Assembly: GCA_032164295.1 (NCBI GenBank)
Contig: JAJHTX010000002.1
Span: forward strand, 2,852,001-2,916,000
Reading direction: 5' to 3'
DNA: 64,000 bases
Origin: Inonotus obliquus
Lineage: Eukaryota > Basidiomycota > Agaricomycetes > Hymenochaetales > Hymenochaetaceae
The notes below the pieces were generated by a model, which made no database searches, had not been told where the DNA came from, and worked only from the letters and a program-made list of their open reading frames with translations. Position numbers and translations under genes: made by a program. Position 1 is the stretch's first letter. Each line of letters begins with the position of its first letter. Positions 35,385 to 47,772 of the stretch are shown in pieces.

Positions 35385-37810
35385 TTATTCCACTTCCATG
35401 ATTCTCACAAAGGCTGTCAAGATTTCGCCTTTCTCCATCTGCAGCAGCTGAGACACTGTTGGACAATGGGCGGAGACAGCGTGCTCAATCAACTCGTCAT
35501 TCTGAGCGGTAGCAGGAAAGACCGTCGCTTCGTCTGTGCGTATTCCATGATCAATTTCCATTCTGACCAAATATGAAAATTGTAAGTGGGAAAACCAGTT
35601 ATCAAACGAAAAACGCTTACACGCAGAAACGACATGTCCTGTCACCAGATTCAGACCTATGATATATCAATTGCAGATGCACGGAATCGATCTGAAGTGG
35701 GGGGTCGGGTTTGCGAGAAGGGCCTGTTCCTGATTCATGTCGCGCCGAACTTGCTTCATCGTCTTTCTCGGTAGGGACACCATTCACAGATCCGTCCATG
35801 CTATCTTCAGTGTATATGACAGAGCTTGACTGGGTATCGGAAATCCCTGTTTTTTCCTGCATTCGTGGCGCATTGTCGGGCTCTTTTGATACCCCGGGAG
35901 GCACGGCGGATGATGGTGTGCTGCTGGAATGGCGAACACGCTTTCGCAGATGACCCTCGTCATCTGTATCATCTTCACTCTTCAAGTTCCGCTTCAAAGA
36001 ATCAACGCTGGAGGACGAGGGCACATTCTCACAGGGAACAGAGTCGGAATGTATCAAAGACCGGTTCTCGGGCTCGGAAGGTAACACAGGATTCACTGTA
36101 GACTCTGAAAGGTCATAAGAAACTGGTGCCTTCGACGTCCTGGACAGAGATTCGCTTGGGATCGAAGCTTGATCGTCGATCGTAAGATCTATTACATACG
36201 GAGCGTTGAGTAGCCTCTCTTGTTCTTCTTTCTCCAGAGGTTCCTCTTTCGTTTCATGTGTTTCTTCAGGCGCGTTAGGCTTCAAGCGACTTTCGAATAG
36301 CTCGACCACAATTCTTTGGCGCTGCTTGTCAGCATCCGAACGACTTGTCTGACTTGCTTTAGTCGCATCTGTATCTGAAGGAACGGAAGTTCCTTGGGAA
36401 CTGAAAGTCGATGAATCAGAGACGTAGTCGAATCCATTTCCCAGAGCGGCAGATTTTGCCTCGATAGAGGGAGGAACATCCTCGTACTAAAGTTAGAAAT
36501 TCAGTCAACCAGCTGAGGTGAACAGCAGAAAGTAACTCGCCTGCCTCAGTCTCGTCTCTAGATACGTCACACGATCCTTCAGTGCGGCAATTAGCGCTGC
36601 AGACGGGTCTGTAGCCACAACTTTATTCAAACGCAAAGCAATTTGTGCCAGCTTTGCATTCTGTTGTTGTACAATCGCATGTTTTCGCCTAGAGTCCTCC
36701 AATGACTCCTTCCATTCCATGGCCTTTGATACAATGCTTTCACTAGCTCGCACAGCCGCCTCATGTTTTTCTTTCGCCTCTTGCTCGGCTCGTTCGGCTC
36801 GTAAAGCTCTGCGACAGGCTTCTTGCGCTTGATTGGCGGTTTGTAAGTGCCCTGCATTCAAGCGGAGTAACTCATCCCGGAGAGCACTCTTCTGGGTCTC
36901 ATAAAAGACACTCAGTGATGAATATGTGTTATTAAGGATGGTAGCTGCATGTTCGTTTGCCGCTTGGAATGCGAAACCATTCGGAGGTGGCACGCTGTTT
37001 AAAACGTTGACTCAACGTGTCCTGAAGTACGTAACGAAGTAACGAAGGAACCTACGATCGGCGAGGTTCTGGATGCAATATTCCCGTACCAATGGGGTGT
37101 CCCTGAGTAGCACCGGACCATGACTGTTGTCGCCGAGGCGCTGGGAGAGTACTGGGTGACGGGCCATGTTGAACATGCATCTGACTTTGTGGCATGGCAC
37201 GATCCTCCAAAGCAACCGGACCGGGATGAACTCCGTTGACTGTAGGGCGAAATCCAAAAGCCCGAAAATCATGTTGACTCCCTGATATGTGATTGAACGG
37301 CCGGAATAGCTCATCAACTGGCCCTTGACGAGGTGGAATAGGTTCGTGACCTCCATGCACAACACCAGACATGTCATGATTTGGCCGAGCACTACTGATG
37401 GGAATGGTGCCGCCTATGTCTGGGAGACGTCTCACGTCTCGAGCAGATAGCTGAGTAGGAGGAATGGGTACTCCTGTTACAAGCCTAGACGCCATTCGCC
37501 GATGCGCTTGATTTTGACTCTGCGGTGCGCTAGAGTGAGTATTCGGATGCTGAATGACTTGATGGCCCATTGTACGAGAGGGCAGCGGCTCGGAGGGACG
37601 CATCGTGTGCTGCGAACCGAGATGTGAAGAGCTTGAACGCTGCATGTGAAAATGGGATGAGAAGGACGAATTTTCATTGCCTGTCCTGGCAATGCTCGTG
37701 GACTGGGATAGCCGAGAGTTGACGTGCGGCGCCTGTGGAAATGTGCTGAAACGGAGGCAAATGAGTATGAGGACAGTGTAGATAGGGCAAAGGACAAACG
37801 GATCGGACAT
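35385..37810 (-). CDS. Unknown coiled-coil protein with a SUMO-interacting motif and a C-terminal Cys/His cluster
   Basis: Several exons on the minus strand. The N-terminal part (to about 37060) is low-complexity, rich in Ser, Pro, His and Gln. Then comes a long helical, Ala/Glu-rich segment (36993-36545: HAATILNNTYSSLSVFYETQ..., AERAEQEAKEKHEAAVRA) with heptad-like spacing. The next exons are acidic and disordered and include YVIDLTIDD at about 36190, a textbook SUMO-interacting motif of hydrophobic core plus acidic flank. The end combines CRFC with ELIEHAVSAHC after a 30-residue spacer, possibly a single zinc finger. The model start at 37810 may hide an intron (donor GTTTGT just after). It is divergent with the coiled-coil gene at 38240. 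A role in SUMO-dependent DNA repair or transcription is inference only. Confidence 0.65.
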
Positions 37811-38239
37811 CGTGACTAGTACTTTAGGCAAACACTAGAGAAGTTGAGCTCGATGGACGCGATGATGGGGCAAGGTTGAAGGCGACTGAGGGTGAAATCA
37901 GCTACACGAGGATGCCAGTGGGCAAGAACGCCCACCCATCAAGTAGATCCAGCCAATTGCCGCCGCGATAACAAAACACAAACGTTCTCTACAGTATCGT
38001 CTTCAGCGTCACACACATATGACCCAACTATTCTGTATTCGTCTGTATTCCGTATAGTACTAGGTATTAAAGTAGCGTTACCGACGGAAAGATTTAATAT
38101 GGCGTTATGAAGAACAATTTGGTTTCGTGCTGTGCCAAAGTGTCGACCGTATTCAGGAACGCCGATCATTCGCCTGAAATGTGTAGGATCGACTACATAC
38201 TATGTAGTGGCACGGCCACGCACTCGCAGCAATGTCAGC
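37811..38239. promoter_or_regulatory. Divergent region between two coiled-coil protein genes
   Basis: About 430 bases between start codons of two divergent genes. The right gene's frame is open upstream to an ATG at 38132, so the start could lie 36 codons earlier. No specific site can be named. Confidence 0.35.
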
Positions 38240-41200
38240 ATGGTGAACGACGTGGACATCGCGTTGAGTAATGATCACCCCTTCGCACTCGAATTATCGA
38301 GCCTCCGGGAGGCCGTATCTCACTTTCAGGTTAGTTTACTCAACCATTACTATTATTTGATTATGCGACTCTTGACATGAAGAAAATAGGGAGAGACACA
38401 TCGCGTAACGGTCCAACTTCGTCACCAGTCTTTGGAACAGGCCACACTTCTACAGCAATTACATGCGCTAGAGGGTGAAAATTCTTACCTTAGGGCCGAG
38501 CTTCAGGTTCACCGGACTGCAGGTCCCGCAGATGCGCATCGGGACGCGCTGCAGATTCAGGAGTTGACGCTCGCCCTGAGGCGCCTTTCGGACAAGCTTG
38601 TCCTGACCGAGAAGGTTCTTCTTGAGCGGAACGAAGAGCTCTCAACCGCTCATCACGCGCGCGATTTCGCCCGGAGGGCGGAAAGTAACGCGACTGAAGC
38701 TGTCAAACGACTTCGTTCCGAGCTTGCTACGAGTCATGCTCGCGAAAGGGATCTCGAGCATCGTGTCAAGTCTGCAGAAGAGCAGAGGAAAATGACCGAC
38801 ATTGTGGTCGAAGAGTATGCCAACCTCGTACGTTCTCTTGAAGGCCGTCCTTCTTCTATCTCACGAACGAACGGAAGTGGTGTCAGTGAACCTTCAAGAA
38901 GTTCTCTGGATGGCCTGGCGCATGCTCGGCAGGGTCTCCATAAGCTTCTCCAGGAGTCGAATCGTGATTCAGAGAAGCTTCATTCTGAGATTGACCATTT
39001 ACATGACGCGCTGGAATTGACTCGCAGCGATCTTGAGGCTGAAAGGGGCCTGATGCAAGAGAGCAAACAACGCCTAGCAGAAGCACAGCTCGAGCTCCAT
39101 CGGCTAAGATGTGATGACAACGCTGCAGCGAAGATGGTATCTCGCTATATGTATGTCGCCCACGCTGAAGACTTTTTTGAACTGACAGTCCCGTGTAAAC
39201 AGGAAGTTTTCGCAATCCTCGACAGAATTACTCCACGGAACGATCGAGAAGCTAAAGACACGCCAAGAGGCTATAACTACTTCATATGAAGGTCGTTTAC
39301 ACCAGCTGGAGGATAGACTGACGTCCGAGAAACGAAAGGCGGAGATGCTACACAGAGCACTTGATGAGCTCACCGAGGATATTTCTCGCGAAGCGTACGG
39401 GCGGAGGCGCGAGATTGTGCTACGACTCCAATCGCTCGCAAGAGAGGAAATGTTCTCCGAGAAGTTAAGAAGATGGTTGTTGAGATCACGCGAGGTTCTT
39501 CAAAAGCTACCCTCGTCAGAAAGCGACGGAGATCCCGGGGCAGTGTTCACAAGGATCCTAGATGATGCCCAAGATATATTATCCTTCATCAATGGCGCCG
39601 ACGTACTGGAATGGGAGTCTCAGAGCTCTGCAGCTCGTGTTTACGCTGCATTTGCTACCGTAAAAATCCTTCAAACAGAGTTATCGCGCGAAACGGACAG
39701 ACGGCTTTACTTTGAACATCAATTGGCCGATTCGCAGTTTCACACTGTTCCTTCGAATAATTTGCATGTGAAGGCGCTTACTGCCGTTCCGAGAATGCCT
39801 ACCACTAGACCTAGCGAAACAGTCACGTCTGTCTCTTCTGATGAACATCCGAATAAGAGGGGTACATCCATTACTCCAGTTATTCCTGGGGACCTAAACG
39901 AAGCGCACGACGAAGACTCAACCGATCTCATCCCCAGCGTTTCGACCAAACTTGTGATGGAAGCCGAGATAAATCCGGATCCTTCTCCTCTGACACCTTT
40001 ACATGATACTTCTCCTTCGAGCATCGCATCGAATGTGGCTGCTCCGGAGGAAGGCAAGCCTGGCTCAGAGTCCACTGAGTCCGGGTGTCATGATGACAAG
40101 ATCGGTTCTAGTTTACTGGAGGATCCGCCGTCGGATACGTCGGGGGTGCTGATCTCTGGGCGAGCCGATCCGCCTGTCCCAACGACACAGCCCACGCTAT
40201 GTCTCTCTAACGAAGATGAGGGAATGCTATCCACATTAGATGGAACTGAGGAAATTTACGATCGGAGAGCTGTCACAGCACGCTTTAGATTAGCAAATGC
40301 GGAAGAGCTCGAAGGAAGCTTGGAAAAATCGCCCCATGCCGCGAGCGAGATGCATTCTGTTTCGCCCTTCTGTGCAATGCTGCAGGACGAGCGCTTTAGA
40401 CGTCCCGCTTCCCTCGATGGGCTGCAAGGCTCAGTTGACACCTCCCTAAAGGATAGGGACTTTGCCGACCTGTTATCAAGGATCGCTAAAGTGGATGAAC
40501 GGTACGCTGACATTCAACGGTCTTTCCATGACTGTCACGTTACGTTGCAGGAACTTCGCCAGATGGCTGGTGATGTCCCAGACTCGAAGATATGGAACGT
40601 AGCCATCGGACGACTAAATGATTACTGCGAGGATGCCCGGGTGGAGTTGGAAATACGCATTTCTGATGAAGAACGAATCGCCAGCGGCTTCCAGACATTA
40701 CTCTCTGTACCTGGTGCACTTTCCGATGAAGTTAATGAACAGGATGTTATGCAGCAAATTGAAAAGTTCATTGATGGAACCGACAATGCCGTACAAAGGG
40801 CGCAAGAGACACTGAAACGCAAGCTTGACGACCTGGAGCATGACATAGCGTCAATAAAGCGCGCAATGCATGGCTCTCCTTCTCCGATGCCACCCGTACA
40901 GGATCTTCCAGAACAGCGATCGAATCTTCCAAGTACGTCCAGTTGGGCTTCATGGACAGGTTCTATCTTGGGTCCCTCTCGCACGTCAAGTCCGGCGCCG
41001 AGCTTTGGTGCGGTGATGACTTCGCCTCGTCTCCGTCATTCATCGTCAACGAGGAGTCTGCGGGGTGAGTCAAGCAATATACAAAGTCCCTTGGCAAACC
41101 TGGACCTCCGCATTCCTATGCCAATTATTGTCCAGCATGAGGGGGAACGTCCTTCGCAGCCTTCAATGCAAAGAACGCAATCCCATGTTGCGACCCATGT

Positions 41201-41345
41201 TGTTGGTCTAGGTCTCCGTGGTAGCTTCAATCAAGGAGTACGCAAGTCCTCGCTAGGTTTCAATAACAACGGTAGTAGTTTTAGTCGTCCTGCGATTCCC
41301 AAGGCAGACAGGGACGTCAGTGACCTAGATGGTGACGTTGAATAG
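38240..41345 (+). CDS. Unknown large coiled-coil protein with a disordered C-terminal half
   Basis: Exons 38240-38329, 38390-39150 and 39203-41345 join in phase, about 997 aa. Residues about 30-420 are nearly continuous coiled coil (VTVQLRHQSLEQATLLQQLHALE, ERDLEHRVKSAEEQRKMTD, and later SYEGRLHQLEDRLTSEKRKAEMLHRAL). A Ser/Pro/Asp-rich region follows, then a second short coiled coil (NAVQRAQETLKRKLDDLEHDIASIKRA within 40780-40870), and a Ser-rich tail with repeated HSSSTRSLRG-like sites. I recognise no domain. The architecture suggests a scaffold in cytoskeleton, polarity or autophagy, but nothing in the sequence decides this. Confidence 0.72.
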
Positions 41346-41576
41346 ACTTTCAGGATGATCTCAAATATTAGTGTTTGCATCGTATGTTGGCTCTCGTAGT
41401 GGTAATTCGGAGATATCTTGCAATAGTGTTAATTATAATTGCCGTTGTTAAATTTCAATTTGGTTATAGCCGAAGTAGGAAACTTTGCGTCGATCCTTGT
41501 TCCACTGCACATACAATGCTGCAACGCTCTGTCCACCTGTCTTGCTCATTTCTCACTCACCTTCTCCATTACTATC

Positions 41577-44106
41577 ATGACTACTCAGACTGCTCGTGTA
41601 CAAACACAGGCTCCTTATCGCCCTGGTCCAGGTCGCCGGACGAATAAGCCAAGAAGTCGTAACTCAAGGAAACAGGACAGCGATGCATCTCCACAGCTTG
41701 AAGTACCGACAGCGAGCTCTGTTGACGAGGAAGAAACGAGGAAGGATGATGGTGTAGCAGGCGATGCTTTAGAGACGAAATCTGGGGATGGGACTGATCC
41801 AGACGTTTGTTGGATCTGTGCTGAGCCTGTCAAATTCTACTCGCTATCTGAGTGCAATCATCGAACTTGTCATGTCTGCGCTCTCAGGTTGCGCGCTCTG
41901 TACAAGAAGAAGGATTGTACCTTCTGTAAAGTGAGTCCTTGGGCTATCGCTATCGCTGGTTGGTCAGCATTTCTTACTATGTTCCAAGCATCCTCAAGAT
42001 TCAGTCATATTCACATCCTCGCCGAGTTCTAAGTTTGAGGATTACAAACTAGACGAAATGACATACAATGATCCAAAACTTCTAATCTACTTCGAGACGC
42101 AGGAGATGATGGAAGATACACTTATTCTTCTCAGGTTCAATTGCCCGGATGAAGATTGTCCAATCATCGCCGGAGGTTGGAATGACTTGAAGGTTCATGT
42201 ACGTGCTGAGCATGGCAGACAATTGTGGTGAGTGGCATAGAAGTCAGACTGGATTTATTTCGTGAATGGTTATTGCTTCTCTAGTGATCTCTGCATTCGC
42301 ATGAAGAAAGTATTCTCCCATGAACACACATTATATACTACAGCGCAACTTCAAGTTCACCTTCCATCTTTGCCACAGCGAGGTAAAGGTGCCGGTAAGG
42401 ATAAAAGAGCACCGGAAGGCGGAATCCACCCTCTTTGCGAGTTTTGCAGGGAGTGCTACTTCGGTGATGACGAGCTTTTCGCGCATATGCGGGAGAGGCA
42501 CGAAGAATGTTTTATTTGCAAACGTCAGGGGGTTCGCGATCAATAGTGAGTCCGTGCAAAACACCCTTCTCATCACGTTTGCGAGCTAACTATTCTCAAC
42601 TCGAAGCTTCCTTGACTATGCCAGCTTGGTGAGAGGTATCTTTTTCACGCCGTCAGACATACCTCTTACACATCAATAAGGAATCGCACTTTAATTCTGC
42701 CCATCACCCTTGTACGCAACCAACATGTCAAGCGCAAAAGTTCGTTGTGTTTGGTTCCCTCATGGATCTAAAGGCGCATATGGTGGAGCAGCATGGTGCT
42801 AATATGTCTGCCAAAGACATGAAGGAAGCCAGGAGGTTAGAAACCAATTTTGAATTCGATGACAACAGAGGAGCAGCTGTAAGGAGAAGAGAGCGGGATA
42901 GGGACAGAGTTAACAACGAAGAAGCTCCTCTTCGCTCGAATGCGCCGCAATCCAGAGCTGTGGATAGGCGACGGGAAGGCTTTGGGGCCACTCTAACCGG
43001 TCAGGCCGAGGCAGGGACAAGTCAGAGGAACGGACGCTCGAGTCCTTCGCCCCCTAGGGAAGTTGATCCCGACACCGCTAGGTGCGTTTCCATATCCATT
43101 ACGATTAGATATACTGAGGGCAAAGGGACAGACGGCATGCTGCTTTTATGGACCGTGTTGGACACCTTACCTCCAGCTCATCTACCGCCGAAACTTCAGT
43201 GCGTTTGGCCATCAAGTCATTCCGGGCGTCGGAATCCACGGCCCGGGATCTCGTATCGACATTCTACAACATAATAGATAGAGATTTAGAAGCGACAGCA
43301 AGTCTGATAGTGCCTCTCGTCGATCTTCTGGACGACGAAGACAAGAAGAAAGAACTCCTTGAATCTTTCAATGGCTTCAAAGTCGAGGTCCGTTATCGTT
43401 TACTTTCTAACAAGTACGAGGTCTACAACGTAATTCATAGCAACGCCAACAATTTCCTGACCTCGTTCCTGGAGGCCAAGGTTCCGCTTACGCCGGGGTA
43501 GCCAGTGGACGGGTCTTGAATGTTAAACATTCGACACAGTCTAGGCGAAATGCTGGTCAAGTTTGGGATCGAGTTGCTCGGGCCGCTAGTTCCTCTACTG
43601 TTCCTGGCGCCGTTGGACCCGCCTCGAGACCCTCAGACCGCTTTCCGACACTACCCCGAACAGTGCCAGCCGCTCTGACACCGTCAAATGTCGTTAATCC
43701 AGCCTTTCGTCAGCCACAACGGTCGACACCGTGGTCATCTGCATCGTCATCAGCCGCTGTCGCTTCTGCACCCGCTGCCAGTTCCCGCACATTCTCTGTG
43801 AAGGTGAGCGACAAATCGCCAAGCAAGGCACCCAATTTGTCCAGTGCCGCCTTTCCTTCCCTTCCGTCCGCCCCACCACGAGTTAGGCCGCCAGTGGGCG
43901 GCAATAAGTCACTCCGGAACGTCGTTGGGAACACAACCCCCTCTTCGAATGCATGGGTCAAGCCGGCTAGTAATCCAAACGAAGACCAGGCGACAGAAGA
44001 CACTGTGGAGGAAGGTCGTGACGATGGCGCTCTGCAGCAAAAGAAAGGGAAGAAGAAAGGGAAAGAAAAGGTTACGCTCTTCACTCTAGGCGCATTTCCA
44101 ACATGA
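41577..44106 (+). CDS. HEL2: RING E3 ubiquitin ligase HEL2/ZNF598, ribosome quality control
   Basis: Multi-exon gene. A disordered N-terminus is followed by the RING finger (VCWICAEPVKFYSLSECNHRTCHVCALRLRALYK, then CTFCK at about 41930). C2H2-type fingers follow: CPDEDCPIIAGGWNDLKVHVRAEH, CEFCRECYFGDDELFAHMRERHEECFIC, then SLEQHF...HHPC and FGSLMDLKAHMVEQH. The C-terminal half has the conserved helical region (STFYNIIDRDLEATASLIVPLVDLLDDEDKKKELLESF), then FPDLVPGG, and ends in a Lys-rich tail (KKGKKKGKEK). HEL2 senses collided ribosomes and ubiquitinates uS10/uS3. The domain order is diagnostic. An intron near 43390-43450 brings FPDLVPGGQGSAYAG into frame. Confidence 0.93.
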
Positions 44107-44213
44107 TTTATGCGAGTAGTGACTTGAACGCGTTCCTCGTGAATTGCATGATACTACCACATAGATATTCTTCATTTACAGAGCCTAATTGTAGATTTAC
44201 TGGCATTAATATG

Positions 44214-45703
44214 TCACAACCTGCTGCCTGTTCTATGCACCTTCATAACGATTTTGCCAAATTGTTCACCTCTTTGCAATAGTTCGAATCCTTTTTCGAA
44301 CTCGTCCAGACTTTCAAGGACCGCGGAGACGGCTGGTTTGATGCGGTGAAGCTTGATGAACTCTGTTGCATCAAGCAAATCTTTGCGTGATCCCATAGTG
44401 GTACCTATGATAGCGAATGTCAGACCGACCGAAATTGACCAACCGAGCATGATCTACAGACCAATCAGTTTCTGATTTTTCAATACCTCGTGCATAGTGA
44501 ACGTGATCTTCGGCTCGGCTGTCCTGTGCTCGAGCTTGGGATGTTTGCAATGACTTAGTAGACGTAAAGACGTACATTCCATAACAAACGAGTTTCCCGC
44601 CTTGCTTGAGCAGATTACCGATTTTCTTGAATAGGTCACCCCCTCCGGAATCTATTATTGTGGAGAGAATCGCATTATTCTTCTGCAATAGTTTGGCAAG
44701 TTCTGCCGGCCAGTCGCCTGTATTCCATTCATAGTAATCAATAAATCATATATGAGTCGATGGAAGTTTGATGGAGTACTTACTTGATTTGTAGTTGACA
44801 CCACCTTTGGCTCCTAGCTCAATAGCTTTCTGTATCTTTGCTTCGGTTCCGCTAGTTACATAGACATTGGCGCCCTTGGCGATGCTGAGTTGCAGGGCGA
44901 TCAGAGCAACTCCTCCGCCGATACCTGTTATAAGGATGTTATCACCAGTATGGACTCCAGCAGCAACAGAGACGGCTCTAGAAGACGAGAAAAATGAACA
45001 ACCACATAAAGATGGATTGATTAATTGTTGAATCACCTCCACGCAGTGACTCCGGCGAGCGGCCATGCGGCAACATGATGGTCTTCTAAATAGTCCGGAG
45101 CTTCAATGACTTGATCCCTTGGAACCTTCACGAAGTCCGAGAATACGCCAAATGAAGGGAACTTGACGCCGCCAGCTATGCTGAAGCTAGGCAAGAATGA
45201 ATCGTGTGGGTCGATTCAGAAGTCATAAGTGAGATGGCTCCTTACAGTGATTCAGGGGCCTCTGGGTGAGACTTCCAGCCTACCATGGGCACGAAGAATA
45301 CGCGCTTGTTGAGCAAGGCATCGGCGGCATCTCCAGAAGCAATTACGGTCCCTTCACTTCACTATGAGCAAGCTGCTTAAGATCAAGGATTATTTCATTG
45401 AACCTTACCAACTGCATCTGCCCCTAACACACTATCAAATGCAATCCCTGGATACAGACCCTTTCTGATCCAAAGCTGCGATTTAGATCAGGATGAATAG
45501 CTGTACAGGAACTCCCATCTAGATTGCCGACTCACATCACGATGGTTAAATGCAACGGCAGATACCTTCACCAGAATCTCGCCAGGTTGCGGTGTCGAAT
45601 CGAAATTACGAGTCTCTAAGACTATATCATGGTACACAGGAGCGTTCGAATCCGCTTTGCCTTTCTTTGTTACGAGAGCCCTAGTTGTTTGAGGCAGAGA
45701 CAT
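44214..45703 (-). CDS. Zinc-type alcohol dehydrogenase/quinone oxidoreductase (MDR family)
   Basis: Multi-exon minus-strand gene. The first exon (45703-45537) encodes ARALVTKKGK... and GEILVKVSAVAFNHRD, the usual GroES-like start of MDR enzymes. The Rossmann segment is AGVHTGDNILITGIGGGVALIALQLSIAKGANVYVTSGTEAKIQKAIELGAKGGVNYK at about 44960-44785. The C-terminus is ...TTMGSRKDLLDATEFIKLHRIKPAVSAVLESLDEFEKGFELLQRGEQFGKIV. NADPH-dependent reduction of quinones or enals is the likely activity. The catalytic-zinc ligands of true alcohol dehydrogenases are not evident, so it belongs nearer the quinone-reductase side. It is convergent with HEL2. Confidence 0.9.
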
Positions 45704-46386
45704 CGCTATCGCAGGGTGCAGTCTACTGTTCTCGATTTTCTGATATACTTAACATTCAAGTCAAACTCGAACACTGACGAAATATTAATTGTACGATTGC
45801 GTTAGTAATTCTTTCTATTGTAGTTTTGATGTAAATATTCGTGGGAGAATGGCACGTGTGACTAGATTTTACTTTTTAGGACATATCCCTAATCAGGACC
45901 TGTTACTTATGGGGCATATTGACAAAAACGGTGGTTGCATTCAAGTTGCCGTTAGAGAAATCTTTCCAGGACGGTCTCGAATGACAACAGAGTTTCACAT
46001 CGCTTGTGGTGACAAGGCTCCAAATCAGAGAAGGAGATTCATCTTGCTTTGTAGGTCGACGTTCCAAAATGAGTGTTTGTCCATAAGTGCACACGTACAG
46101 TACGATGTTCCCTTTCGATATCGAATTCATTCCTCACCGATCGAACGGTAGCCGCCGAAAATGTTAATTCGCCGAATGTGTCGGCGAGGGCAGCGCGTCT
46201 GGCCAACTGTACTGCATGCGTTATATGCGTATAAGAACTCGGGCAGTCAAGCTATCCAGGTCATTCAGACCCACTTAACATATCCTAGAAGTATTTGGCG
46301 CCCAAGCCTGCTACACCATCCGATCTTGCGCGACTCTTCCTCACACTTCAGTCATACCAGAGACTTCGGTATTGAACATTGTGTAC
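45704..46386. other. Intergenic region between the oxidoreductase and the Cys-cluster gene
   Basis: About 680 bases. A plus-strand frame of 120 codons (45789-46151) crosses it but matches no family and has no sign of expression. The region must hold two divergent promoters. Confidence 0.35.
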
Positions 46387-47474
46387 ATGGAGCCCATTAA
46401 TGGCATCCACCATGGCACATGTCATCCCTATTATCCGACGGTAGCTGCTATGCAACACGCCATCACAGTGATGAACTATCGTGTGGATAGGCTCGAGAAC
46501 CGGCTTCATGGGCCGCCAATTTTACAAGTGGCTCACCCGCAAGTATGCCTTTCTGGCCTTCCTTATAACCAACAGCATATGGATCACGAACCCGTGCGCC
46601 GTCCGAAGCAGCGCAACGCAGATAGAAACAACGATCCGTGTTGGGATTGTCAGAAACGAAAGAAGAAGGTAAGCAAGACCACAGTAATGATGGGGTGTTT
46701 GGTGACCAAACGTCGATTCGATTCCAGTGCACTAAGAAAACGAGAGCTATTTGCGAAAGATGCTCTTCCAAGGGCTACTCCGCTTGTAAACCACGTCCAG
46801 TCAGAGTAACGAAACCCGTGCGTATTCACGACGTATGAGTTGCAAACTCTGACACATTGAAGCAGGTAGGTAGTCCGGAGTGCTCAGACTCTGAGAATTA
46901 CAGTTACATGTCGCAGGCGGATATAACGTTTCCAAGCCCCTTGGCCGATCATGCTTTGAATACCTGCGATAAATCTGATCATAAGGTTAGTAGACAAGAT
47001 CGGAGGAGTCAAGATGATACTGACATTGGTTCCAGCCAAAAGGAGCTGACGGCACAGAGAAAGACATGGACATTGCTGAGCGTGCGTTGGTAAACATCAA
47101 AGAAGAGAAATCAACTCTGGTCATAGACAGACACGTTTCATGTGATACTTGTCAAAATGCGAAGGCAAGTAGGATTACAGCAATGAACCAGCGTCAGGAG
47201 AGTTAACGTTAGCCAATCTAGTTCTGTAAGGAAGCTGGAAACTTCTGCGAGCGGTGTGATTCTGGAGGCCTTCCCATCCATCAAATGGGACCAGTGAATG
47301 GATTGGATGTGAATCCCGTACGTAAATGAGACACGTGAATTACGGATTCTGACCATTCGGGAACAGTTCAGCAAGTCGGAACGTTCAGTTTCGGATCAAT
47401 ACAGTTGCATGCCACAGGCGGATGCGATGTTCCCAAATCCACCAGTGGATCACAATTTGAACACATATAATTAA
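46387..47474 (+). CDS. Protein with two tandem Zn2Cys6-like cysteine clusters
   Basis: Exons 46387-46668, 46728-46832, 46866-46985, 47036-47164 and 47222-47317, plus a last one ending in the TAA at 47472-47474, all join in phase 0. The first cluster is CWDCQKRKKK, intron, CTKKTRAICERCSSKGYSAC. This is C-x2-C-x6-C-x7-C-x2-C-x7-C, the spacing of a fungal binuclear zinc cluster with a basic loop. The second is CDTCQNAK, intron (GC-AG, donor GCAAGT at 47165), FCKEAGNFCERCDSGG, with no sixth cysteine. A segment ENYSYMSQADITFPSP follows the first cluster and QYSCMPQADAMFPNP the second. Nothing like the usual middle homology domain of Zn2Cys6 regulators is seen. A DNA-binding regulator is the likeliest role, and degeneration of the second copy is possible. 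Confidence 0.7.
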
Positions 47475-47560
47475 TCTATTTACAAGGTCAGCATACAAGT
47501 ACGGAGCCCAAGAAGTTATGGAACTGACAACACTCACCAGTCCGATGAAGAGCTCACAGG
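46863..47560 (+). repeat. Diverged ~500-bp tandem duplication inside the Cys-cluster gene
   Basis: Matching landmarks recur about 502 bases apart. They are the first cysteine codon of each cluster (46639 and 47141), the intron inside the cluster (46669 and 47165), and the QAD block (near 46913 and 47415). A further trace lies beyond the stop (GAGCTGAC near 47042 and GAGCTCAC near 47550). The copies are diverged, so this is an old duplication of exon-intron units, or a unit that has been recopied. Confidence 0.6.
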
Positions 47561-47772
47561 CGGGATGGGACCAATAATGTACAGCATTCTTCCCGTTCGT
47601 GAGATTATGGATCGCTTCAGCGCGTCTTTTTTTGCTTTTCTTCAAACCCAGTATGATAATCTACTCGTGTTCGCTATGCTATGTTAGGAAAACCGAGCTT
47701 AATATGAGCGTATGTTTACCTGATCGTGAGTGTATTCCATGCATGTCATATAGTTCGATAACCTCGGTACAT

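Noticed and set aside
45789..46151. 120-codon plus-strand frame upstream of the Cys-cluster gene
   Set aside because: No domain, and no splice sites that join it in phase to the next exon; treated as chance.
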